DNA from: a virus
Reading direction: 5' to 3' (one strand)
Length of the DNA: 35,758 bases
Virus record (IMG/VR): IMGVR_UViG_3300010885_080705
Coordinates: 1-35,758 of that record
Positions 29,389 to 35,758 of the stretch are shown piece by piece. How positions within the stretch are numbered: the first letter of the stretch is position 1; every line of letters begins with the position of its first letter. The position numbers were made by a program, and so were the translations under genes. The notes under the pieces were generated by a model. It had not been told where the DNA came from. It worked only from the letters and a program-made list of their open reading frames with translations, and did no database searches.

Positions 29389-31095
29389 ATGAAGAAAAAT
29401 TTAAGTCTTTTAGTTTTTGGACTTATTTTATTTGTGTTGCAAAATATTGCATTTGCTCAATCAAGAGAACAACCAAATCACCAAGAAATGATTGTTGATT
29501 TTCAAGATTCAGCATCAGAAGCAGAAGTTAGGCAAATTGCTAATTCTGTTGGTATCACACTAAGGGCAAATAGCCCGCAGATGGTATCCCAAGATAGAAT
29601 TTATACATTTGATGCATCAAACCAAAACCAACAAGATGTTATTAACATACTAAGACAAAACTCTTTGGTCCAAAGTGTTGGAGAAAATACAACCATGCAT
29701 ATTTTTTGGACTCCAAACGATCCTCAGTTTGGAGATCAATGGGGTTTTAGAAGAACCGAAACAGAAACCGCATGGAATTATACTTGCGGAAGAAATATTC
29801 GTGTTGCGGTTGTTGATACAGGGGTTGCTTGTGAAAATCATCAAAATTTTAGCAGGTTAACCGATTTGGCCCATACACGCTGTATGCAAGGGTGGAATTT
29901 CGTTTCTGACGACGAACATCCAAATGACGATCAAGGCCATGGAACACACGTTGCTGGTACTATTGCACAAACAACAAATAATGCTTTTGGTGGTGCTGGT
30001 ATTGCACATTGTTCTACTATTATTCCTGTTAAAGTTCTTGATAGAAATGGATCAGGAACAACTGCCGACGTAGTTGAAGGCATCCGTTTTGCCGCTGATT
30101 CTGGGGCTCACGTTATTAACTTGTCCCTTGGTGGTGGTGGCAGATCTAAAATTATGGAAGACGTTATTGCATATGCCAGAAGTAGAGGTTCTGTTGTAGT
30201 TTGTGCGGCTGGTAATAATGGTAGGTTTGTAGAATCGCCAGCAAGTGAACCAGGAGCATTTACTGTTAGTGCTATTGGTGTTGGTGATCAAATAGCTCCA
30301 TTTTCCTCAAGAGGACCAGAAGTAGATATTGCTGCACCTGGAGTTAATATCCTTCAACAAACAATTTGTGATCATGGCAGAAATCATTGTGAAGAATTTG
30401 CTTCATGGAGTGGCACATCAATGGCTACGCCACATGTGGCAGGAATTGCAGCACTGATAATGTCTATGGGTGTTACAAATCCAAGCGCAGTTGAATCTGT
30501 TTTAAGGTCAAGTGCTCAAAGACCAGATCATGGTATTAGAGATCCAAATCTTTACGGTGCTGGCATTGCAAATGCTGCGACGGCAGTAAAAGCGGTACAA
30601 AATCGTCAACTGTTTGCAAGAAGTTTTGCGTTTTGTTTAATTTTGGCCGCAGTCTTTAAACGAATTAAAGATAAAGGCGGCAAACTAGAAAACCCTGTTT
30701 TGTGGCTTGGTCCTGCCTTTTTTGCGGCATATGGACTATTCTTTCTGCCAAGAGTTATTCCACACACAATCCCAGCCGTAGAATATCTAATGCGTCCCCC
30801 AGGAGACTGGACAATTCTATCTAATCTAACAATTCATAAGTTTCTTCCGCTAGGAAGTTCATTTATTCCACTCGGATTGGCTGCAACGTTTTATAATAAC
30901 AAGCGACTAAGACCACTCATTGGTGGATATTCTCTAGGCACCGCTGCTTATCTACTTGGAACATTTCTAACAAACTTCCACGCCTCTCCATTTGGTTGGT
31001 TTGGATTACTAATTTGGACCGTTGCAAATGTAGTAGTTATGGGTGTTTTGGCCAGACTTACTCTTGACTTGACAAAAAACAATGCACAAGTTTAG
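29389..31095 (+). CDS. Secreted S8 subtilisin-like protease with C-terminal membrane domain
   Basis: 568 aa. Residues 1-24 are a Sec signal peptide (KKNLSLLVFGLILFVLQ, cleavage after AFA). Residues about 33-105 resemble an I9-type inhibitor prodomain. The catalytic triad is complete: Asp143 in VAVVDTGV, His184 in GHGTHVAGT and Ser344 in SGTSMATPHVAG, with the oxyanion Asn276 in AAGNNG. From about 408, four or five hydrophobic segments follow (for example FAFCLILAAVF, PAFFAAYGLFFL, FIPLGLAATF, LLIWTVANVVVM), so the mature protease is probably anchored with its catalytic domain outside the cytoplasm. A substrate at the cell envelope is likely. It has its own probable promoter and then runs directly into DHFR. 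An acquired host gene is likely. Confidence 0.88.
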   Translation: MKKNLSLLVFGLILFVLQNIAFAQSREQPNHQEMIVDFQDSASEAEVRQIANSVGITLRANSPQMVSQDRIYTFDASNQNQQDVINILRQNSLVQSVGENTTMHIFWTPNDPQFGDQWGFRRTETETAWNYTCGRNIRVAVVDTGVACENHQNFSRLTDLAHTRCMQGWNFVSDDEHPNDDQGHGTHVAGTIAQTTNNAFGGAGIAHCSTIIPVKVLDRNGSGTTADVVEGIRFAADSGAHVINLSLGGGGRSKIMEDVIAYARSRGSVVVCAAGNNGRFVESPASEPGAFTVSAIGVGDQIAPFSSRGPEVDIAAPGVNILQQTICDHGRNHCEEFASWSGTSMATPHVAGIAALIMSMGVTNPSAVESVLRSSAQRPDHGIRDPNLYGAGIANAATAVKAVQNRQLFARSFAFCLILAAVFKRIKDKGGKLENPVLWLGPAFFAAYGLFFLPRVIPHTIPAVEYLMRPPGDWTILSNLTIHKFLPLGSSFIPLGLAATFYNNKRLRPLIGGYSLGTAAYLLGTFLTNFHASPFGWFGLLIWTVANVVVMGVLARLTLDLTKNNAQV

Positions 31096-31098
31096 TGA

Positions 31099-31641
31099 AT
31101 GTTGTCTATAATTGTTGCTGGTTCAACAGAAGGGGTGATCGGATTTGGCAATGCCTTAATTTGGCATCTACCATCCGATCTTAAGCATTTTAGGGATACA
31201 ACGCTTAATAAAACTGTTGTAATGGGCAAGAACACTTATCTTTCGATAGGCAAACCTTTGCCAAAAAGAATAAATCACGTTATTAGTTCTACAATTAGTA
31301 ACCAAGAAAATATTACTGTGTTTAGCTCAATTCAAGAGTGGTTAGAGATTAATCATAAATTGGTTGAGTCTGATAGTGAAGATGTGTTTATTTGCGGCGG
31401 CAAAATAATATATGAAGAGTTTTTGCCATACACAAAAAGAGTTTATTATTCAAATGTACTTGTTGGCAAACAATTAGATCATACTGAATATGATACTAAA
31501 ATATTCTCTGTGTACGATTTAATTGATTCTGGTCAATGGGATGTAAAATCTGCAATCGCAGTACATGACCAAGAATCTTATTTGTTATCAGATAAAACAA
31601 AACCACTAACTTATACTAAGTTTGTTCTAGAAAGAAAATAA
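31099..31641 (+). CDS. Dihydrofolate reductase
   Basis: A 180-aa DHFR. SIIVAGSTEGVIGFGNALIWHLPSDLKHFRDTT (3-35) holds the Met20-loop-type region, the L-x-W-x-x-P motif and Asp26 of the folate site. VVMGKNTYLSIGKPLP carries the NADPH phosphate Lys/Thr motif, and VFICGGKIIYEEFLP is the GG dinucleotide-binding site. It regenerates tetrahydrofolate from the dihydrofolate released by the thymidylate synthase encoded three bases downstream, which supports a real dTMP-making role for that enzyme. A tandem TTGACTTGACA at 31064-31074 lies 25-35 bases before the ATG, but no good -10 goes with it. No SD is visible. Confidence 0.93.
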   Translation: MLSIIVAGSTEGVIGFGNALIWHLPSDLKHFRDTTLNKTVVMGKNTYLSIGKPLPKRINHVISSTISNQENITVFSSIQEWLEINHKLVESDSEDVFICGGKIIYEEFLPYTKRVYYSNVLVGKQLDHTEYDTKIFSVYDLIDSGQWDVKSAIAVHDQESYLLSDKTKPLTYTKFVLERK

Positions 31642-31644
31642 AGT

Positions 31645-32472
31645 ATGATTAAGGCAGACTATTATTTTAAAAATAACCTAAATAAAATTTTGGTTGAAGG
31701 TTTTACGGATGAAAACCCAAGACCAAAATATAAAGATGGAATAGTTGCACATAGTAAATATATTACACAAGTTTTTGAAGAATATGATCTTGATCTTGGT
31801 GAATTCCCTATCACAACTTTAAGAAACACAGCTATCAAAACTGGTATTAAAGAGATTTTATGGATTTACCAGAAACAGTCTAATAGCCTTTCTACTGCCA
31901 GAGAAATGGGAATTAATTGGTGGGACGAATGGGATATTGGAGATGGTACAATTGGTCAAAGATACGGGGCAACAGTAAAAAAATGGGGCTTAATGGATAA
32001 TCTTTTAGATGGGTTAAAATCTGACCCATATTCAAGACGGCACATTTTAAACATGTATCAATATTCTGATTTAAACGAAACAAAAGGTTTGTATCCTTGT
32101 GCATATGAGACACTTTGGTCTGTAAGGAAACAGCAAGGTATAAAATATCTTGATATGACCTTAATACAACGTAGTAGTGATTATATCATGGCTAACATGA
32201 TTAACAAAATACAATATGTTGCATTGATGATGATGGTTGCTGGGCATTTTGGGTATAATATTGGAAAGTTCTCTCATTTTGTACAAAACCTTCACATTTA
32301 TGACAGGCATATAAATGCTGCAAATGAGATCCTAGACAGAAGTCCATTAGCAGCACAACCAAGAATTGAACTAAAAACTAATAAAAACTTTTATGAGTAT
32401 AATGTAGAAGATTTCAATATTGTTGATAATGTTGGAACCAAACTAGAATCAAAGCTTGAAATAGCGGTATAA
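31645..32472 (+). CDS. thyA: Thymidylate synthase (ThyA type)
   Basis: 275 aa, with a Firmicutes-like ThyA pattern: ENPRPKYKDGIVAHSKYI, FPITTLRNTAIKTGIKEILWIYQ and WWDEWDIGDGTIGQRYG. The catalytic Cys is in YPCAYETLW, followed by QRSSDYIMANMIN and HFVQNLHIYDRH. The Asn at the end of QRSSDYIMANMIN aligns with Asn177 of E. coli, the residue that selects dUMP over dCMP, and the two Trp of WWDEW are retained as in true synthases. With DHFR next door, dTMP synthesis is favoured over a hydroxymethylase role. The usual Gln after the catalytic Cys (CxxxQ) is Glu here, which is worth noting. Confidence 0.92.
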   Translation: MIKADYYFKNNLNKILVEGFTDENPRPKYKDGIVAHSKYITQVFEEYDLDLGEFPITTLRNTAIKTGIKEILWIYQKQSNSLSTAREMGINWWDEWDIGDGTIGQRYGATVKKWGLMDNLLDGLKSDPYSRRHILNMYQYSDLNETKGLYPCAYETLWSVRKQQGIKYLDMTLIQRSSDYIMANMINKIQYVALMMMVAGHFGYNIGKFSHFVQNLHIYDRHINAANEILDRSPLAAQPRIELKTNKNFYEYNVEDFNIVDNVGTKLESKLEIAV

Positions 32473-32488
32473 TTCAGGAGAAATTAAA

Positions 32489-32725
32489 TTGAAGAATACC
32501 AAGTTTAATGAAAGACTTCATGAGGAAATTGAGAATTTTTCTAATGAGATTTTAGAACTCAAAGAAAAAATTTCTGGATTAGAAACAAAAGTAAGTCAAT
32601 ATAATGACGCGCTTGGTTGCAAGCACCAAATTATAACTCAAACTCACAGAGTTCGACACAGTAAAAATGATAATTTAACCATTGCTAATTGCATAAAATG
32701 CAATATAGAGTTTGAAACAGATTAA
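32489..32725 (+). CDS. Small coiled-coil protein with C-terminal zinc-knuckle-like CxxC
   Basis: A 78-aa protein that starts at a TTG with a perfect AGGAG eight bases upstream. The first ~40 residues form a heptad coiled coil (ERLHEEIENFSNEILELKEKISGLETKVSQY). The tail has GCKHQ and then NCIKCNIEF, so a Cys-His plus C-x-x-C zinc ribbon is plausible. Function unknown; it shares the thyA transcript. Confidence 0.6.
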   Translation: MKNTKFNERLHEEIENFSNEILELKEKISGLETKVSQYNDALGCKHQIITQTHRVRHSKNDNLTIANCIKCNIEFETD

Positions 32726-32745
32726 ATTATTTAATTGATTTAGAT

Positions 32746-33204
32746 TCAAGAGATTGCGAACGATCCAGAAAAGCTGAGAACGTGGAACAATCTGCCGTCT
32801 GATTGTAGAAGTGCAGTACCACCTGATGTGCCGCTCAAAACAAGTTTGGAACCTTGCCCAGCCGCACCAGAAAGATTGCTTATAAACACTCTTGTGCCAG
32901 CCGCTTCTTGTGATCCTGTTAAAACATGTGCGTGGTTGCTTGTGTTTCTAAAAATAAATGTGGCATTTGCTGCACTTGCTGCTGTTGGCATTGAGCATGT
33001 TAGTACAGCAGCTACTGAGCTAGAAAGGGTTATTACTCCAGCATCACCAGCGACTATTGTGCGTGATGATGTTACTGCATAAATTGAGTCAACTGCATAT
33101 GGAGCAAAACCAAGGTTTGATGTGTTGCGTTCGATGCTAAAGCCAGAATTATTGTCTGTTGTTACAACTCCTAGTGTAGAGTCTGTACGTGTTCCTACTG
33201 TCAT
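32746..33204 (-). CDS. Small virion-type structural protein
   Basis: A 152-aa protein rich in Ser, Thr, Ala and Gly with few charges (STLGVVTTDNNSGFSIER, VITLSSSVAAVLTCSMP, ANATFIFRNTSNHAHVLTGS). This is typical of phage head-decoration or tail-fibre tip beta-structures. It ends VLSFSGSFAIS. GGAGAT precedes the ATG on the minus strand. It is convergent with the coiled-coil gene, whose stop is 20 bases away. It belongs in character with the minus-strand structural genes at the left end, although it is not next to them. Confidence 0.6.
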   Translation of the reverse strand: MTVGTRTDSTLGVVTTDNNSGFSIERNTSNLGFAPYAVDSIYAVTSSRTIVAGDAGVITLSSSVAAVLTCSMPTAASAANATFIFRNTSNHAHVLTGSQEAAGTRVFISNLSGAAGQGSKLVLSGTSGGTALLQSDGRLFHVLSFSGSFAIS

Positions 33205-33304
33205 TTTATATTATATCTCCAAAAGTAAATATCATATAATAATAAAAATTACCAAAGATGTTTTAAAATATTAAAACTCATTAGAATTTGAAAGGATTAG
33301 GAAT

Positions 33305-33775
33305 ATGATAAAAAAACTTTTAGCAAGTGTTGCTGGTGTTGTAATTGGAAATGTTATCGAGTGGAATTTTCATAAACGGGTTTTGCATGGTTTAGGAAAA
33401 AACAAAAAATCAATTTGGAACTTTCATTGGTACAAGCATCACAAAAAATGTAGAAAATCAATGCTTGATACCGACTATGAAACGACCTGGCAAAATATTG
33501 TAAAAACACCAGAATTTATAACCTTGTCCGCCGCTTCCACTTTATTGCTTTTGGCGGCACCAAAAGCACCTTATTTTATTGCTGGATTGGTTGGTTATGG
33601 TGCTGCTTATTATGGGATTCATATGAAATCTCATTTAGACAATGCATGGGCCAAAAAATGGGTTCCTTGGCATGTTAACCATCATCAGTTTGGCAACCAA
33701 GATCATTCTTTTAATGTTGTTTTTCCATTGACTGATTATGTGATGGGAACAACATATCGTACAGTTGTTTATTAA
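33305..33775 (+). CDS. Fatty acid hydroxylase / sterol desaturase-like membrane protein
   Basis: A 156-aa protein with the histidine clusters of this di-iron membrane family: EWNFHKRVLHG (H-x4-H, about 19-29), FHWYKHHKKC (about 39-48) and WHVNHHQFGNQDH (about 130-142). It has a hydrophobic N-terminus and a long hydrophobic stretch around 76-105. It is about half the length of typical family members. Family enzymes hydroxylate lipids or carotenoids; the phage role is unknown. AAAGGATTAGGA lies just before the ATG. Confidence 0.75.
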   Translation: MIKKLLASVAGVVIGNVIEWNFHKRVLHGLGKNKKSIWNFHWYKHHKKCRKSMLDTDYETTWQNIVKTPEFITLSAASTLLLLAAPKAPYFIAGLVGYGAAYYGIHMKSHLDNAWAKKWVPWHVNHHQFGNQDHSFNVVFPLTDYVMGTTYRTVVY

Positions 33776-33784
33776 AATCTTGAA

Positions 33785-34144
33785 ATGATTTATGATATGA
33801 TAACTTGGCTAATTGGTTTAATTAAAAAAATTACAAGTAAAAGTCAGGTTGTTGAAGAAAAATCTATCATTTTTAGTGCGGCAAAATTAATTGAAGGTAA
33901 ACAGTATCAGTTTTTTTATAGGCAATCAAATAGAGAGCGGCTATCAGAAATAGATCGTACAATCATGTTTTTTAATGCAACGCTATTAAAACTTCGACAA
34001 AGACCAGATGCGATGTTAAGTAATAAAGAGGAGTATGTTTTAACAACCTTAAGAAAAGGGGTTGATACAATTACTGGTATATCTTACATCCATGAGTATG
34101 ATATACTTGAATCTGAAATTGAAAAAGTCATACTTCTGGATTAA
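33785..34144 (+). CDS. Hypothetical protein, 119 aa
   Basis: Unrecognised. A short amphipathic N-terminal helix (MITWLIGLIKKI) could attach to a membrane. The rest is helical and charged (RLSEIDRTIMFFNATLLKLRQRPDAML, EYVLTTLRKGVDTITG). It starts nine bases after the hydroxylase-like gene without a clear SD. Confidence 0.55.
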   Translation: MIYDMITWLIGLIKKITSKSQVVEEKSIIFSAAKLIEGKQYQFFYRQSNRERLSEIDRTIMFFNATLLKLRQRPDAMLSNKEEYVLTTLRKGVDTITGISYIHEYDILESEIEKVILLD

Positions 34145-34145
34145 T

Positions 34146-34176
34146 TTGATTATTTAGATATTTTAAAAACTATACT
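34146..34176 (+). promoter_or_regulatory. Weak promoter candidate before the 130-aa structural gene
   Basis: TTGATT (34146-34151), 19 bases and TATACT (34171-34176) precede a GGAGAATAT Shine-Dalgarno and the ATG at 34197. The spacer is on the long side. Confidence 0.3.
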
Positions 34177-34196
34177 TATGTCTGGAGAATATATTA

Positions 34197-34589
34197 ATGT
34201 CAATCAATTATCCATACATGGGAGAAGGTTATGCCCCAGCGTATCAAATTTCACCAGTACCATGGGTCACATCTTCAACTATTGCTCTTGGTGCAATCAC
34301 TGAAATTCAATTTGGAAACGTAACAAAGTATTTTACGATTAAAAACAATACTCCATCCACTGTTTTAGCAATCGCATTTACACAAAAGGGATTAACCCCA
34401 GCAAATTCTTATTTTTACCCACTAAGTGGAAGTAATGTACAGGAATTTGAAATCAGAACAGATAGAATCTTCTTATCTGGTTCTGCTGGTGCTAGTATTA
34501 GTTATACTGTATTAGCTGGATTAACTTCTATTCTTCCAACTAGGTTCTTAACAATTACTGCAAGTAATGGTTATCAAAACGTTGGTTAA
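34197..34589 (+). CDS. Small beta-rich virion-associated protein
   Basis: A 130-aa protein with the pattern GYAPAYQISPVPWVTSS near the start and IEFGNVTKYFTIKNNT-like strands, ending FLTITASNGYQNVG. Small proteins with an AYQxSxxPWVTS start and a K-FxIxN strand are common among marine and T4-like phage structural genes. No Cys, few charges. A GGAG Shine-Dalgarno lies at good spacing. Head-decoration or tail-associated role (inference). Confidence 0.6.
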   Translation: MSINYPYMGEGYAPAYQISPVPWVTSSTIALGAITEIQFGNVTKYFTIKNNTPSTVLAIAFTQKGLTPANSYFYPLSGSNVQEFEIRTDRIFLSGSAGASISYTVLAGLTSILPTRFLTITASNGYQNVG

Positions 34590-34604
34590 GTTAGGAAATA
34601 TATC

Positions 34605-35276
34605 ATGAAGATAGTAGCCATTTCAACTACAACCCATAAATTTGATGAATCAGCATCAAGTGCAGCGATCCGTGCAATATTAAGGGAATGCAAAGCCAGA
34701 GGGCATGAAGTTAGAATTATCAACGCAGATAAATTGCATATTGTTAAAAATCTTTCATGCTATGCTGGTGGCGCAAAAAACTGTGCCTCTTATGACGCTG
34801 GAGAATATCGTTGTTGGGCACATAAATCTTCTTTAGAAGATCCTGAGAAGTTTGGCGGCATAGATGAAATGCCTGTACTTTATGATGCTATGATGGATTC
34901 TGATATTGTTTTATTTTGTACATCTGTAAGATGGATGAGTCATTCTGCTGTAATGCAAACCATCATTGAGCGAATGAACACGCTAGAGAACAGGGTAACA
35001 GTATACGGTGAGGAATCTCCATTAAAAGATAAAAAGTGTGGCGTTGTTACAGTTGGTCAGCACTACAAAGCTCAGGATGTTGCCCGCCACATTATGGAAG
35101 TAATGGGTTTTATGGGTTTTAAAGCACCAGATCAAGCTATGTTTGTGTGGCAAAAAACCTTGGACTTAAATAAAGAACAAGGGGATAGCTCAAACATTGG
35201 AGCGGCAAGATCATATCTTGAATCTGAGAAGGGTATTATGCAAATGGAAAAATTTCTTAATGCCCTAGAGATTTAA
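34605..35276 (+). CDS. NADPH-dependent FMN reductase / flavodoxin-like protein
   Basis: A 223-aa flavodoxin-fold protein. The start MKIVAISTTTHKFDESASSAAIR (1-23) resembles the FMN phosphate loop of the family, with T-rich residues in place of GSPR. A Cys-rich segment CYAGGAKNCASYDAGEYRC follows (about 52-70). SDIVLFCTSVRWMSHSAVMQTIIERM (about 99-124) is the flavin-binding strand and helix, and KCGVVTVGQHYKAQDVARHI continues the fold. It would reduce or bind FMN with NADPH. Iron or thiol redox chemistry or reduction of a di-iron protein are possibilities. AGGAAA lies before the ATG. Confidence 0.75.
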   Translation: MKIVAISTTTHKFDESASSAAIRAILRECKARGHEVRIINADKLHIVKNLSCYAGGAKNCASYDAGEYRCWAHKSSLEDPEKFGGIDEMPVLYDAMMDSDIVLFCTSVRWMSHSAVMQTIIERMNTLENRVTVYGEESPLKDKKCGVVTVGQHYKAQDVARHIMEVMGFMGFKAPDQAMFVWQKTLDLNKEQGDSSNIGAARSYLESEKGIMQMEKFLNALEI

Positions 35277-35638
35277 TCTGTACCATAAACAGATTGATTT
35301 GCTTTGTGCTTTAAGGCAATTGCAAGGTTTCTTGCAACTATATCACCTGTTTTTCTGTATTGGAAATCATTTGTTGGTATTGATGGTACATCTTCTAGAA
35401 TATTAAGCCCATGTACATAATACACAAAGTTTCCATGAAGCATTTTAAGTACAACATCTTTCCAAAATTCATAGTCAACTGTGCTATCTAATGGTCTATT
35501 GGTTAATGTGTTCCAAGAGCTGTTAAAATAATTTGCAATAGACAACACAGTTGAACTTTGAAAAGGACTTGTAAAATAGTTGCTTTTCAACTCACACAAA
35601 ACAGTTTTGATTTCTTTTTTGATTAACTTTTTAAGCAT
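35273..35638 (-). CDS. Hypothetical protein, 121 aa
   Basis: Unrecognised. A soluble protein with a basic helical start (LKKLIKKEIKTVLCELK) and aromatic-rich middle (YEFWKDVVLKMLHGNFVYYVHGLN), ending VYGTD. Its stop overlaps the end of the flavin reductase by four bases on the opposite strand. In virion-protein neighbourhoods such a gene could be a neck or completion protein, but nothing proves it. Confidence 0.5.
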   Translation of the reverse strand: MLKKLIKKEIKTVLCELKSNYFTSPFQSSTVLSIANYFNSSWNTLTNRPLDSTVDYEFWKDVVLKMLHGNFVYYVHGLNILEDVPSIPTNDFQYRKTGDIVARNLAIALKHKANQSVYGTD

Positions 35639-35648
35639 TATAGATTAA

Positions 35649-35758
35649 TTAATATTTTCTTAGTATTAGTTTTTTATTTTCATTAATAAATGGACCAAGT
35701 TTTACTGATCTAACTTTATCGCCACCAATTTTTGCTACGGCATTTAAACTATCAGTAA
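35649..35758 (-). CDS. 3' end of a minus-strand gene (start beyond the right edge)
   Basis: An open minus-strand frame enters from the right edge and stops with TAA at 35651-35649, giving the last 36 codons (for example AKIGGDKVRSVKLGPF and ending KKLILRKY). The product cannot be identified. It is 10 bases upstream of the 121-aa gene in the same orientation, so they are probably co-transcribed. Confidence 0.5.
   Translation of the reverse strand, partial: TDSLNAVAKIGGDKVRSVKLGPFINENKKLILRKY

Noticed and set aside
31645-32472. The thymidylate synthase as a dUMP or dCMP hydroxymethylase for modified DNA
   Set aside because: The Asn that selects dUMP and the Trp pair in WWDEW are kept, and a DHFR is encoded next to it, which fits a true synthase.
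1-35758. tRNA genes, rRNA, insertion sequences, integrase or attachment sites
   Set aside because: None could be recognised by eye on either strand; a dedicated tRNA scan would be needed to exclude a cryptic one.

Overview
The window is an AT-rich, very gene-dense piece of a large tailed-phage (Caudoviricetes) genome. The case rests on gene content: a modular tail-fibre gene, several small virion-type proteins, a complete phage replication and dTTP-supply set, tight ATGA/TAATG gene overlaps, and many short unrecognised ORFs. The host cannot be named from the sequence. A Sec signal peptide on one protein and sigma70-like promoters (for example TTGACA-N18-TATAAT) suggest an ordinary bacterial host.

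Layout. (1) 1-3658, minus strand: the 5' 970 codons of a giant tail-fibre gene built from SHAEG repeats in at least three modules, plus a 239-aa structural protein. (2) 3659-3870: divergent intergenic region with promoters on both strands. (3) 3871-11208, mostly plus: PrimPol-type primase, a GT-B glycosyltransferase, a minus-strand HExxH metallopeptidase, an IMPDH/GMP-reductase-family enzyme, a Cas4/RecB-like nuclease and two GT-A glycosyltransferases. (4) 11210-25381: replication core, with a minimal family A polymerase, gp32-like SSB, RecA/UvsX, dUTPase, 5'-3' exonuclease, DnaB-like helicase, both ribonucleotide reductase subunits (each with an intein), three unknown genes, and the N-terminal half of a DnaE-type polymerase ending in a split-intein N-fragment. 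(5) 25378-29311: small genes, including a MazG/Nmad1-like protein, three KTSC-domain proteins and a GNAT. (6) 29389-32725: a secreted, membrane-anchored subtilase, then DHFR, thymidylate synthase and a coiled-coil protein. (7) 32746-35758: mixed-strand genes, including small virion-type proteins, a fatty-acid-hydroxylase-like membrane protein and a flavin reductase.

How the genes fit together. RNR, dUTPase, thymidylate synthase and DHFR make a closed dTTP-supply route. The GMP-reductase-like enzyme could move guanine nucleotides toward IMP and adenine, which would suit an AT-rich genome. PrimPol, DnaB-like helicase, SSB, RecA and 5'-3' exonuclease serve replication and recombination, alongside two unrelated polymerases (family A and family C).

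Most notable points: (a) inteins sit inside the catalytic sites of NrdA and NrdB, and a split intein breaks DnaE in front of its palm catalytic residues, with no C-half in this window; (b) the SSB mRNA leader can form a pseudoknot-like fold reminiscent of the T4 gene 32 autoregulatory leader; (c) several genes have a sigma70-like promoter placed so that transcription would begin at or within a few bases of the ATG (leaderless geometry); (d) a phage-encoded subtilase carries a C-terminal multi-pass membrane domain.
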